Shown: positions 24,658 through 37,606, counted from the first letter of the stretch. The stretch is 64,000 bases of DNA from Aquila chrysaetos chrysaetos (GCF_900496995.4 NC_044029.1:15376001-15440000), one strand, 5' to 3'. The notes: a model not told the origin generated them from the sequence alone. Numbers and translations: made by a program.

Positions 24658-24683
24658 GGGGGGGGGGGGGGGGGGGGGGGGGG
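24658..24683. repeat. G26 homopolymer in MDM2 exon 1 region
   Basis: An uninterrupted guanine tract inside the proposed exon 1. Such tracts form quadruplexes and are unstable in copying and sequencing, so the exact length is unreliable. Confidence 0.85.
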
Positions 24684-24992
24684 AACACGACGGCGTCGTC
24701 GTGGAGAAACAGCCCGGTCTCCGCGCCCCTTGTCCCCGTCCCCGCTCGCCTCAGCGCCGCGCCCCGAGCGAACGCCCCGCCGCGCTGCAGCCGCCCCTCC
24801 CCCAGCACCCGGGCCGCTGCGCGCCAAAAGCGAGCTCCCAGCGACCCCCCACACACACACACCCACCCACCCACCCGCCCGCCCAGCGAACCGGGATCCC
24901 CACGCACCACCAGCCGCTCCCGCTCCGCTGCCCGGCGGGCGGAGGAACCGGGGAGGGCCCCCTAACACGCCGCAGCGCCGTCCGCGCCCGAC

Positions 24993-25003
24993 GCCGCCAT
25001 TTT
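24993..25003 (-). promoter_or_regulatory. MDM2: YY1-type core promoter motif
   Basis: The minus strand reads AAAATGGCGGC, close to the YY1 consensus AAGATGGCGGC that often sits at or just after start sites of CpG-island genes. It supports a P1 start near 25000. Confidence 0.5.
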
Positions 25004-25425
25004 GAGCGGCTCGGCTCAGCGGGTTTCCCCTAAGCGCCCCCTAACGGGCTCGGGGCAACGGCCTGCGCCGCGCTGCGCGGCCCCTGAGGCGGCTCCTCTC
25101 ACACAAGGCGGCTGCCGACAGACCGGCCGGCCGGCCCACCCCGGGCTTTAGGGGACGGAGAGGCAGAGCCCGGGCCCGCGGCGTCGGGCGGAACAGCAAA
25201 GCCGGTGCCCGGGCTGAGGGGGAAAGGCCTGGCAGCAGCAAGAGGGGCTGGTCGGACCCGCGGCAGTGGCGGGGGGGGGGGCTGGAGGGAAGCGGGACGC
25301 CCGGGCTGTGCTTTGCCGGCGGCTTTTTCTTGTCTGCGTCGCTCTTCTTTCTTGTCCGTCGTCCCTTTTACCCCCTCCCGACCCCCTCCCGACCGTGTTT
25401 ACGGCCGCTCCACAAAAACTGTCGG

Positions 25426-25471
25426 GTTGTGGCAAACAAAACATGTTGTGGCAAACAAAACGTGTTGTGGC
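25426..25471. repeat. 19-bp tandem repeat, about 2.4 copies
   Basis: The unit GTTGTGGCAAACAAAACAT begins at 25426, 25445 and 25464 (the third copy is partial). It lies just upstream of the MDM2 CpG island. Confidence 0.85.
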
Positions 25472-28400
25472 TTGTGGATGTGAAGCATTGAGGAGACGGA
25501 ACTGGACGAGCAGGACTTGTTGCTAACAGCGAGCCCAAAAGAGTATGCATGTTCCCTACAGAGCCCCACTTTACTAAAAATCTGGAAAAAAACTTGCATT
25601 GATGTCGAACATCTCTCTGGCTTCCCCTCGGACACAGGTGGTTCTGAGGCGCAGCCCTGCTTGCGCGGGGCGAGGCCGTGCAGCCCCCCGCCGTTGGCAG
25701 CTCTCTGGACCCCCGCTTCGTGAGTGCCGCGTCCGAAATGTAAGACCTTGTTTGGGATTAAAGAGCCTTAAGGCTTCTGATGGCAACCTTGTGCTTCTGT
25801 AAATCCCGCTGCAGCACATTAGTGACAGAAAACTTCATTATGTCAATTTATTTCGAGGTTAATAACGGCAGAGACCCTTGCTTATAGTCCACGTAAATTC
25901 AGGGACACAATAGTAAAAGTGTTGGTTGCCTGGCTTATAGGTAATGACACCTTTGGATACTAGTTTGATTTGCAATGCTCATTTGTGCCCTTTAAGTTGT
26001 TTTTCCACTGATCTTTAGGAGAGGAAACAAGATAACTTTACATCCAAAGAGAATTGGAGGCTGTCATATTGTCCTACATGCCTGTCGTCTCCCATTCTAT
26101 ACTTCTGAATATCTTTCAAGTGTAGGGCATTTGGAAGTATGTTATTTTGATAGGTACTAATTGCTACACTTCAACTAGAACTGGTTAGTTTTTAGTCCGA
26201 CTCCCTTTTCTAATTCGCAGGTTTTTTCTTTGCCCATGGTGACATTTTAAAATCATATTTGAATAGTGAAAAGACTTGTTAGAGAACATGAGTGCTGCAG
26301 ATAGTGTTTAAAGATACACTAGAGCAGAGTGAGAGCGTAATGCTAATTTTTCATGACAACTAACTTGTCCAAACAAGCAGTGGATAACTGCCTGGACTTG
26401 TCCGTTGGCCAAATATAGATTCTCAGCGACCATGTCACCTTGTAAAAATTCCAGCAGTGGTTTAAATCTAGATATGTGTGTGATGACGGATTTTCAAGAC
26501 GAGCTTGTTATCCCTGTTGAGCATAAAGCTCAAGGTCTAGTGGGAGACAGAGGAGAGGCTGCCAGAATTTTGCAAAGCGTGCTCACCTCCTGTTAGCACT
26601 GGAATTTCAAGGCAAACAGAAATCTGGTTTAAGTGGAATGTCCTGCCACAGGCCAAGTCAGATAACTGCTTATTTTCACCCAGCACCCCAATTGCTGAGA
26701 TCCTTAGCTAGCTAGCTTGCTTCATCATTAGGAGAAAATTCCATCTACACAAAAATGCAGGAGGAGAGAAACAAATGGCTACATTCAGTTGACGTAACAC
26801 TGAACAGCAGTATTATGGATACTCGATCTTGTCCTGATGTGGCATGAAACTATTTAACTCGTATACAAAATGCATTTTACTGAACTGAAGCAAAACAAAA
26901 CCAGAGGGTTTATGTAGTTCTCCCAAAAATATATCACCTTGTTGAGCCTAGTCTTAAGCATAGTATCATTTTGCTAAGGCTGTGTGGAAATTAAGTTGCT
27001 TTTTAAATTAACAACAAATTTTCTACAGTCCAAGACTTGCCAAACTGGTAAATAGGACTTTCTTTTTCCACTTCTCAACCAATAAACATCTTGTGACCAA
27101 TGACTTTGAGATTAAATTGGGATCCTTTACATAATAACTTCCCTTACCGATTCATTAACTGCTAAGGATAAAACCAAACAGTTTCTGTCTAGAACTTTTA
27201 TCTGTCTTCAAGGACAATCTCTCTTTTCTCAGACAGACTAATCTCAAGTAAGGGGAGGCTGCGAGCAGGTAAAACATGCTGTCTGTGCTTGCTCGGGGAG
27301 ATAGGAGCGTATTTTCTGACACGCAGTGCTGCACTACTTCTGTCCTGTTTGCCACTAGTTTGTCACCAATACAGCACGTGCTATGTCATCAACATGCATA
27401 ATTATTTTCTTATGCTTGATAATTCAGGACAAGTATAATTAAAAAGTTTTACTTGAAGGGTGAGTAATAAGCTTGTATAGGTATGAGAGCTGATTTACCC
27501 ACTATTTCAAGGCCGTAAAAAGAAAAGGAGACATCGCTATGGCAAGACCCCACCTATGTATTTTATTTATAATGCTACAGAAAATATCTGGAGCAGATGC
27601 AGCCCAGCTGCCTTAACTGGAGATACTCACTTTACATTGTGGTTAACTAACATGGTATGAGACCCTTTTTAATATAAATTCAGATTCGAATTGTAGACAT
27701 TTCATTGTTTAATGCTTGCAAGCTAAATTCTTTTCTGAGATGCATCTAGTCTACCTATAGGCACATATGCCAGAGGAAAGATGGGTCGCTGTGCTGCAGG
27801 GGTGCCCAACTCAAGTGAACGATGGATGGACCGTTAAAGACTTCAATTTCAGATTTTAGTTCCTCACCGTCTTTCTTTCCCCGCCCCCCCCCAACCTAGT
27901 CAGCATCCAGCATATAGATGGCATGGTCCGAAGTTCCCAAAGGCTCATCAGAGGCACGGGTGGCCAGGGTTTGTCAGGTCTCATCTCCAACCCATTTGCT
28001 GCTTCTTGGCTATCAGAAAGGTTAACCTCACATGCTGTCTATCAACTGCTCCCAGACGAAAAAAAAAAAAATTTCAAAAAAAGCCTCTGGGGCCTTACAT
28101 TGTGCTGATGTATCCTTTCCAAAGCCTCAGACTGCATCTCTATTAGTGTGACACAAAGCTGTGATCAGTCATGTGCTGCAGATTGTCAGGCACCACAGGA
28201 TAAGAGGACAGAGGAAAAAGGATGCTGAAATGCAGCCGGGGTGTGTGTGGCTTAATGGGGCTTTCTGCCAGTCTGCTGCAGCCGTGACCCTGCATGCCAG
28301 ACAGCGGGTCAGTACACTTCTGTACAAATACAAGAGAAAGAATTTTGTTGTTGTCTTGACATTCCTGTTTGTTGTGTAAGAAAAAGCACATTGATAAGAA

Positions 28401-29776
28401 ATCCTCATGCCAGTAATAGCATACTCGGCTCAGAGAACTGACACTTCGTAAGCTAAGACCTATCCCAATGGAGAGGTCTGTCAGTACCACCACTGGAAAC
28501 TTCTTGCTATAAATGACACCCAAATTCTACTAAATGAAAAGGGGACGCAGCCTTCCTGGGGCCAGTTTTGAACAGGCAGTAATGACAAGCAGGAATCAAA
28601 AGCAAGGCTCGTAGCAGCAGTGGGAACCCAAAGACCACATGCCATGCTGTTGCAGCTATTTAACTGATCTGTACTTTGCTGTTAAACTTGTGTTTTTCGG
28701 GTGCACAGGAGCTGTGTCTTTGAGCTGCCCAGGGCTGCACCACCCTTCCCAACAGCCCCAGCTGCTCTGCGGACTGGGTGGCACGGCAGGCGTTCTGCAG
28801 CTTCACCTGTGTGCGCACCTTGGGCTCAACTACCTGCGGAATTTTACGGGTGTTTTGGATATGAGAGTGGCAGTTACCTATGTTTCCATAACTCCAGATG
28901 CAACCTTGTTTATTTTGAAAAATGTAAAATCACCTCAGGTGGACTGGCAAAGATGATCTCAGACAAAATGTTTTTCTAGCAGCTGTTCACGAGCTCCTAC
29001 CTCCCTCCCGCAGGCACTCAGTTCAGGTGTGCCCTGCTCTTGCAAGCGTTAACTACAAGCTGCTTCAAAACCACCTGGAGCTGGAACAATCCCACATCAG
29101 AAGACAGAAGTTCTTCTGCTTTTGTTTAGTGGGCATACTCATTCCTTCGTGCATCTGGGAGACATCGGCAGTCCGTCTGCCCAAATCTGATTCCTATTTG
29201 GTAGCAGCTCAATCAGCCACAAGCAAAATAAAACAATAGTGTATGCCTTCTGAAGGGAGGCCAACTGGCAAAAATGTAAACCAATTATCTTGAACTTCTG
29301 CTTAGAAGTGCTCAGTATCTAACAGGGAATGAAAGGTTTGGGTGGGTTTTTTCCCCGTCTAGTTTTCTGTTTAGTCCTCGCTTTTGGAGCTCATGGGGTG
29401 ATTCTAAAGAACTGAAAGGGAAAAATCTCAGGACAAGGCTCTTCTTACTCTCAGTAGTTTTGGTTAGGAACATCACTGAGTGAAGAAAGGAAGAAAGGAA
29501 ATGTGTTTTAATTCTACTCTTGTTAAGCAGGGGTGAAGTACGTTGCTAGATTGTGACCATTTCCTGCTTTACTAATCTGTAGCCGTGAAAATGAAATAAT
29601 CCAGTGATCTCTCCTTCTGTAGGAGTACTTGATTGTATGTAATTAGATCAGAGAAAGCCTTAGTTTAACAATGGTCATCTGACTCCTTTAAGCAAACTAG
29701 GATGACCCCAGTTCAGTTTAGAACTGTTCTATTAATCCAGTGTTCATTTGTCATTCAAATGTACTATTCGGTCTAG
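25472..29776. other. Intergenic, no gene recognised
   Basis: Sequence upstream of MDM2 without exons, RNA genes or identifiable mobile elements. It contains short homopolymers (a C run near 27886, an A run near 28060). Open frames up to 126 codons are not supported by any recognised protein. Confidence 0.6.
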
Positions 29777-30032
29777 CACAAAACATATTTCTGTTCCAGG
29801 GAGGGGCTCAGAAGGGTGTGTGGGTTGTGTCCAGGCTAACAGGACTCATGTGGAAGACTGAGATGTCTTTCAGAAGCTCTTGAGGAAACACTCTGAAATG
29901 TATTCACAAAACACATTTCTGTTCCAGGGAGGGGCTCAGAAGGGTGTGTGGGGTATGTACAGGCTAACAGGACTCATGTGGAAGAGGGAGATGTCTTTCA
30001 GAAGCTCTTGAGGAAACACTCTGAAATATATT
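29777..30032. repeat. 128-bp tandem duplication
   Basis: Two direct copies, 29777-29904 and 29905-30032, with only a few substitutions (for example GTGTGGGTTGTGTCC versus GTGTGGGGTATGTAC). Both contain TTCTGTTCCAGGGAGGGGCT. They have no clear similarity to a known element. Confidence 0.93.
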
Positions 30033-31606
30033 CAGGGACAACCTAGATCTAGGAGAGGCTGAGAGCAAACATAGCATGCAATCCAAATCCAGTCTGTTTG
30101 GGATGCCATGTATGGACAGAACTACAGCTGATGATGTCAGGCCTGAAGTACTGTTAAAGTCAGGCTGCAGTTTGGGTTAGAGATGAGGAAGACAAAGAAA
30201 TGGTTTTAACTGTCTGGCTGTTACTTAAACTGTTTGTTACTAACAACAAAACCCAGCAGGGCATTTTATTACACAAGCAGCTTCTTAACTCAGACCCATT
30301 CTGTGCATCTGATCATGTATCTCCTAGAATTGTCCCAGCCTTGCTAAACCCATTTGTCAACATCTGCCCTGCATGCTTCCATGCTTGCTTTCTAGCTGCC
30401 TGTTATACAAGGAATATAACCTCTATTTTGGACCACAAAGTCTCTATAACATCCTCCCTTGCAGACCTTCTTGTGGTCTGCTCCACAATTTAATGTTTGG
30501 TCGATGCAGTCTTACTGACTGGTGTATGATTTTACTTGATGCAGAACAAGATATCCATTCCTGAGAAAAGCCTCAGCACTCTACTTTTGTTAATAGGTTG
30601 ATTTTGCTGCTGAATTACAAAGTCACCTTTCTGCTGGTATCAAATGGCTCTCTGCTTTTGGGAGTGTAGCTTTGTCAGTACAGCTTTTAACATACAGCTT
30701 GCAGCATGTGCAGTTAAAACAACAATGCTAGTAGCTAGACAAGTTGTTTGGAGCATTTGCTAGAAGCATTACTAGTGTCTGGGGTAGCCTCGACTTGAAA
30801 CCTTGAAGGTTAATTTGAGTAGTTTCCCTCCAAGAATTCCTTGCCATCACAAACAGGGCTATGTTACCAATCTTGGATGTATCTTCCAAAGCCCGCTTTG
30901 GAAGTGGATTTGCTGAGGAGAGGAGTTTCCTTGAGATTAAATCTCCCCCAAATCAGGCATGGATCCATATACCTCCTGAAATAAACTGATGTACCTTGCT
31001 AAGTCATCCTTCTGAAGAGCCACATTGCTTTCCTGGCTACCCAATCTGTGTTTATCTATATGCCCTCTCTTGATTCCGGTGGGTCCTGATCATATGTTGC
31101 CTCACCACCTAGTAGTTCACATGCAACTACTTGTTGCCAAGCAAGAAAAGTTTTTTACAGTGTCCAGTTGCCTGCCTGTGAATTAGTACTTGTTTAAACA
31201 CAGACATGAAACAGCATCTAAGTAAGGAACACATGCATGCCACTGAAACAGAAAGGTTCTCTCTGTGGACTGAGGGAATAGTGACATCAGCACAACGTAC
31301 GGGAGGGAACTGGTGCAGTTCTACTAGGAGGGGGCTGTATCTGTGCTAGTTCTGTCATCTTTCAGTGACTATAGTGATACGGACTTTTCTGACCAATATA
31401 CAAAACTGACATTTCGTTGATCTGGTGAAGCCCGTAAACTCCGATGTTCACAGAAGGCCTGGAGCATCCTGAATCACAGTCAGCAAATCAACCCGAACTC
31501 CACTTGGGAGCCAAACCAAGAAGAGGACTGAATCCATGGGCTCCTAATAGTGAGTTTGCATGCACCACATTGCTTTCTTTGTAAACAAGCAAACCCAAAT
31601 CACTGC
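30033..31606. other. Intergenic, no gene recognised
   Basis: Unique-looking sequence between the tandem duplication and the first LTR. I see no exon, promoter or repeat in it. Confidence 0.55.
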
Positions 31607-32198
31607 TGTTGTGGTTTAACCCCAGCCAGCAACAAAAGCACCACGCAGCTGCTCACTCACTCCCCCCCACCCCGGTGGGATGGGGGAGAAAATTGGAAGG
31701 AAAAAGGTAAAACTCGTGGGTTGAGATAAGAACAATGTAATAGAACAGAAAGGAAGAAACTAATAATGATAATAATAACAATAATAAAGTGACAATAATA
31801 ATAAAAGGATTGGAATATACAAACCAAGTGATGCACAATGCAATTGCTCACCACTTGCCGACCGACGCCCAGTTAGTTCCCAAGCAGCGATCCCCCCCCC
31901 AGGCCAACCCCCTCCCAGTTTATATACTGGGCATGCCATCACATGGTATGGAATACCCCTGTGGCCAGTTGGGGTCAGCTGTCCTGGCTGTGTCCCCTCC
32001 CAACTCCTTGTGCCCCTCCAGCCTTCTTGCTGGCTGGGCATGAGAAGCTGAAAAACCCTTGACTTGGTATAAACACTACTGAGCAACAACTGAAAACATC
32101 AGTGTGTTATCAACATTCTTCTCATACTGAACCCAAAACATAGCACTATACCAGCTACTAGAAAGAAAATTAACTCTATCCCAGACGAAACCAGGACA
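31607..32198 (-). mobile_element. Solo LTR of an avian endogenous retrovirus (ERVL-type, tentative)
   Basis: A 592-bp unit bounded by TG and CA and flanked by a perfect 5-bp target duplication ACTGC (31602-31606 and 32199-32203). The minus strand begins TGTCCTGGTTTCGTC and has TATATAA in the middle (about 31918-31930) followed by an AT-rich segment. That gives a U3-R-U5 order on the minus strand. I recognise it as a family common in Neoaves. There is no internal retroviral coding sequence; recombination between LTRs probably removed it. Confidence 0.88.
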
Positions 32199-33699
32199 AC
32201 TGCATAACTTTATGTCCAGACAGTGGTTATTCAATCCTCTTGCCCTTCTGCTTCAAAATGGTGGCTGTATTTGGTCTGACTGAAAGACTTTCTTACGGGA
32301 AAGAAACAGAAGAAAAAGGCAGGTTTTCTAGATCAAGAGCTAGTGCATATATGCACAAGAATGACAAGCTGGCAGAGTAGAAAATAAATACACCAGTGAC
32401 TCCCAGACAGCTACAAACTTATACGAAGTTTTCCTTTTACCTAGCTGGCAAAGTAGTCTGAGAGGCAGTGCTTTGTATCTCAAGCATATTGAGCTTTACA
32501 CAGAAAACAGGCTATACGAGAGGGGCAGTCACCTTGAAGCACATGGTCTTGTGATCTTTTAAGTTTGCATAGCATAATGAATATGCAGTAAAGTTGTTTT
32601 TTAAATTATTTGTTATGTTTCCAGTGGTATATTAGTGTTCTGATTTAAAAAAAGATCCAAAGGGAAGGAGATTTACATATGACATATACAGAGGTTCTTC
32701 TTTAACTGCCCTAATGTCCAGAAAGCCTACTTATGATGTAGTTGTAGTGGGCCACACATTATACTTTCATCTTGAGTGATCTTTTCCCAGATTTCTTCTT
32801 CTAGCAGTAGTTGGAATTGGAGCATTTAGATTTCTGAAATATCTTAGAACTTGCACCCTTCATTTTTATTTATGGCTGGTTGTGTGATTTATTTCCTTCA
32901 GCCCACATGTGTAGCTCTTCTGTACTTGCACCTCCACAAAGAACGTAACTAGTCATCTTGCTATCCATTGGCAGTAACCTGGCAGGACTGCCGAAGTACC
33001 CTATCAATATGACATAATCATATTAATGAATGTTAAGGATGTGATAAAAGCTGTTTATTCACTGATGTTCTTAATGGTCCTGTTTGACCTGTTCCTTCCG
33101 CTGATCCTCAAGGTTTGTCCCTTGCTCTCAGAAAGGCTACCTAAAACATGGAAAGCAGCTATTTAGCTTCAGCATTTAGGCTCCATCTGTGCATCAGTTG
33201 TATCAATTTCCCATTCTGCAGCGATTCACTGTTCATCTTACAGCTCTTTTTTCCTATTCAGATGTCTGGCAAAAAAGGGCTGGGGAAGTAGGGACTAAAC
33301 CTCACGTCCCAGGACTAGTGGACTACTACTGTCAAGGGAGACCAAAGCAGGAAATATTTCTGTGCTGTAACAGAACAGGCAAATGTCCCTAAAGATCTTG
33401 GAGATCTAAAGATCTCTGCAAAAATTATTTGTCCTTCAAAGGCAATCTACTATAGAGAAAAGCCTTCTGTGGAAGATCCGTAAGAGGAGGTGCAAGGGGT
33501 TAAGCACAGGCACTCAGGCCCTTCCAAAGGCCTGGACAACTTTAGGGAACTAAGCCGGCTAAGGAGATAGCTGGGTGTTCCTGGGAGGAGTTCTGTGACC
33601 CAGGGAGATACAGCAGGGAGTTCTGCTGCAACAGCCTTCATGATTCATCTGCTTGTGCCAAGCTGGGTGCCAAGGCCCTGGAACATGACAGTCACAGAG
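32199..33699. other. Intergenic, no gene recognised
   Basis: Sequence after the first LTR. No exon, RNA gene or repeat could be identified. Confidence 0.55.
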
Positions 33700-33773
33700 A
33701 TCAAGGGGAAAGCTCTCACACATGTTTTCCCCCTGAATCAAGGGAAAAGCTCTCATACATGTTTTCCACTCTC
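33700..33773. repeat. 37-bp tandem duplication
   Basis: Two copies starting at 33700 and 33737. Each runs ATCAAGG, then AAAGCTCTCA, then ACATGTTTTCC, with a few substitutions. Confidence 0.85.
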
Positions 33774-36700
33774 ACAGCTGCAGTGAGAAATGCTAAGAAA
33801 GTGGGATTTTGGCATTCTGGAGTTCAGGTGCCAGACACTGGTTGGGACAACCAGCACTATCTTGAGCTTCTTTTTTTACATTCACCTCTGAATTTCTCCA
33901 CTTTGTCCCCTATGGTATTTTCCTCCCAGTACTTACACATTCTTTGTCTCCTTCTCCCCTCCATGTCATTGCTGCTTTTCAGATTTTGTTAATATTTCCA
34001 CAGTATATTTAATAAATATACTCTCTAGACATATATGAAAAAACAAAAAATAGTTTCATACAAAGACCTTGCTAACTATTCTGCAAGTACTCTTACATGT
34101 CCTAATTTTTGGTAATTACATGTGAAAATGTTTGTAGAATTGGATAGCATATAGCAAGAAGCATATAGCAAGAGGGTTTACTCCTTTTTTAAAGTGTTTT
34201 AGTATCCATATATTTAATACCCTGCCTTTCTTATTTTAGAGCTTTAGTTCTTCATAGCTTCGACCTGAAAGCCAGCTGGTACTGGTTTCCACTACGTGGC
34301 ATGTTTTAGCCTGAGGAGGTTTCTGATGGGTCCAGCTGCACTAGAGAAACTTGTACAAGGCAGGTAGTTCTTGTCCCTGACTTGTTTTTATTACCATAAT
34401 AATTTTTTTTTTTTTTAAACTAAATATGAAACAGGAAAAGCATGGGGAATCCCCCACCCCAACTGCCCTACAAATTGAAACCTCTTTCTAAGTACTGGTC
34501 GGCAATACAGATCAGGATGACATCCACAGTCTTTATCAGGAAGGCAAGGTTTGGAGAGAGAGAGAAAGTATTACTCCAAATGGTATATGAATTTTTGAAG
34601 GATGTGTGTGCCATTAAGCTTGTTTTTCTGCCACCTCCCCTGGCTCCATTAGCTGGTCTGACAGACATTAATTACCTCTGTTTACAAGCCTTCAGCCTTA
34701 GACCATGCTGGCTCTGTAAGGAGGTTTGTCCGTGAAGGTTTGTTGCTGATCATGCCATCTGGTGGAGAAAAGGGTTTTTTCCATCTACAGCACGCAAAGA
34801 AAGGCTCTTAGAAATACAGAGAGAAAACTTGCACAAATCCACTGATGCCACTGGAAAAGCAGGGCATAAACTAAACTCTGCAGATGAAGCAGCCATGCAA
34901 AATACTGGTCTGTGCTTTGTTTGGTTCCATTGAAGTATTAATATCTTGGTTATCTCTTGCCTCCAGAGAAAGCAAGTCCATGGGCTTTTTGGCATTCCTT
35001 CATTCAGCTGGTTTCACTGGGTCCATCTTAGCATCTTAGTTTAGATCACCCCTGTTGTTTAAAAATAATCTTTTTAGCTGTGGTAGCTTTGAGTCTGTGC
35101 ATTTTTCTTGGCAGTTTCTTCTGCTGTTCTTTGTGTACCTGGAGAGATATGCAGGCACTGGGCTTTGACTTCTGACCCACCTTATTTATCTTAACACCAT
35201 GTTTTTCAGATATGAGCCAAGGCTGGAGGGCACACAGCATGGTAGAACACCTTGAGAGAAATACACCACGGTAGCATTACTCACAAGGGAAAAATCCCAA
35301 ATCCACCACTGTGGGTCTGTAAGAGATTGCTGCATCACGACTTGGCTGTCAGGAGACAGGCTGCTGTTCCTTCACATAGGCAAAACAAGCCTCACATAAA
35401 CATATCCAGAAATGCACTGCCATGAGATATTTGAGAGCACAGGTCTTCTGGCTTTCTGTGCTAAAATACAGTTTCAAGATGATTCATGAGAACGCTTGTT
35501 TTCCCTACTATCTACTGAAGACAGTCTGGTAGAATACAGACCATCCCTTTTGGCAGATAATTGCCTATCTTGATCTTTAACTCATTCAATGCAGATGCCA
35601 CAATATCTAATTTCCTCTTTCTTACCGGATGGGATGTAGGTAAAGCTGCAGAGAATCATTGACTTGGGCCGGCCTTACCCTCTTCCTGATCCCTAATCAG
35701 CCACATTATCTACTATACCTGCTCTGCTCAAAGAAACCTATCAGTTGTGGGGCTTACTCGGCTGCACAGCCACACTAAAATGGTTGTGTTTAATGGTGAG
35801 ATAGTGAAGATTCAGCATGCGTTTCTTTGGTTGGCATGCTACTTCACAGAGATCTGTTCCCATCCACCTCTTCCATCCTCTTGCTGCCCCTTCTGTTATA
35901 CTGGCACAGATATTTGTGCATCTATGGCATAAAGTAGATAAAGTGATCTGGAATGCCTGAGAAATAATGCATTTTTTTCTGCAGATCAGTTCCCAGAGGT
36001 AGTCCTCAGTAGCTACACAGGGGCTGGGCCAGGACATCACTGGAATGGTAGCAGACAGGCAGGCAGGGGAAAAGGTGGGATCTGCTTCAGCTAGCTTAGG
36101 CAGCAGCACTACTGAAGGTGAAGCTTACAGAAAGCTTGGCTGATTTCAGAGCACACCACTATGAAAGAGGTGTCCCATTCTCCTCCTTGCCTCCTCACTG
36201 CTGGTTGCAAGCTCTGGTGGTGAGACCTTTTTTGGAAGCAGTGCAATGTTGGATTGACTCAGCCACCTTGCATGTTTAGGTGGTTAGGTGATGCAGCTGA
36301 GCCCATCAAATCTCTCACTGAAAGAATGTCCTGAGCCCATCTGATGCCCTATTGAAACAATGGCCCTGCCAGGAGCTGTGCTTTTGAGTTGGCTTTGGCT
36401 CATTTGACCACAGATTTAGCTGATTCAACAGCAGGATATTTACTTCTGTTTACTGCTTGTATGTCCGCTTGCTTTATCATGCAGTCACATGAACACGAGA
36501 CATCATAAAGAAAGCAGCAGGAACACACAGCTGGAAGCAGAGAACTGGAGATGGAAATGGGGAGATAACCCCTTCTGAAGGCAGGGAGCCATTCAGTGGT
36601 CTTTCCCTTATCATCTAACCACACCTTGAATGTCCTGCCATTACCTGCGGTATCAGTCATCTGGGTTGATAAGCCCCTGCGGTATCTCCTGTGATAGAAC

Positions 36701-37602
36701 TGGGCCCAAATTCTCAGAAGTTTCCCTCAGGTGTTACTTAGGCAGAAGTAAAGAGTATGTATTACCACCGATAATTACTTTAGCTAGTCCCAGACAGCTT
36801 TTTCCTGTGTTGCAAAGGAGTTGAACCCTTTCTTTGCAAGATGAGTTGGGTTGATTGTACTGATGAAGACACTTCTGATGGTAATTTGCAGGCCATTCTG
36901 TTTTATAGCTCATTTGCCCTGTACTTCAAGCTGAACCTGTTCTCTTCTGTGAAAGCTTCTTTGGAAATGTACACCTTGACATCTGGAGAGAGCATCTCAG
37001 CTGTGTATTTTGCATTCCACTTGTGCAGATATTAAGGGAATTTCCTTTGTGATAGCAAATACACACATTTCACTGTGGCAACTTTTTCTTCTTCATAAAA
37101 GACTGAGAAGTGAGACCCTCTTTCATCTTGTGGCTAATCATTCCACCACTTTCAAAGCTTTTTCCCCACACAGTTCCAAAATTATCATCTTGGTATTTCT
37201 TTGCCTACTAGCAGGCATGATTTGCTGTTGTTATTACAGCTCTAGCAAATAAAGTTGCTCAAGCTCAAAACATCACTCCCTCAGCTGTTGATGGTACTTT
37301 CTTAGCAAAAGTTACTGCCCTTGCAACGCAGTAAGTCAGAGGGATCACTACCCACATCTCAGTGGGTTCAGTTCACAGTCTGGCACATTAAACTGTTACT
37401 CAGATGATTGCATCCAAGGGAGACCACGACATGGGCACACATTCCTCTTTGCTGACACAGACGGTGTTATCAATTAATATGTATAATATGATTGAAATAA
37501 CCAGGGAGCTGCTAAAGTCCTGTGTACAGCCCCCATGAGTTAATATTTAAAATAGGGAAACAATAACTAGACATGATTTAGGGTTTAGGAACTAACTACT
37601 AG
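33774..37602. other. Intergenic, no gene recognised
   Basis: AT-rich sequence with short homopolymers and a GA-rich stretch near 34555. No coding exon or mobile element was recognised. Confidence 0.55.
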
Positions 37603-37606
37603 ACAA

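Larger units (their letters stand above)
24633..25005 (-). other. MDM2: MDM2 noncoding exon 1 (P1), estimated extent
   Basis: Proposed 5' UTR exon ending at the GTGAGT donor. The start is guessed from a YY1-type element near 25000. It contains a 26-base poly-C tract on the sense strand (plus-strand G at 24658-24683). There is no transcript evidence. Confidence 0.45.
24320..25330. promoter_or_regulatory. MDM2: CpG island covering MDM2 P1 and P2
   Basis: A dense run of CpG-rich, G+C-rich sequence spanning the candidate exon 1, intron 1, exon 2 and upstream flank. It stands out sharply from the AT-rich sequence on both sides. Open frames here on both strands are composition artefacts. Confidence 0.9.

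Noticed and set aside
28143-28523. 126-codon minus-strand frame in the intergenic region
   Set aside because: No homology recognised and no exon signals that join to anything. Treated as chance.
28639-28979. Overlapping plus-strand frames of 92-105 codons
   Set aside because: Two different frames over the same bases, neither resembling a known family.
31760-32089. 109-codon frame inside the solo LTR
   Set aside because: LTR sequence is noncoding; the frame runs through U3/R and is not a retroviral protein.
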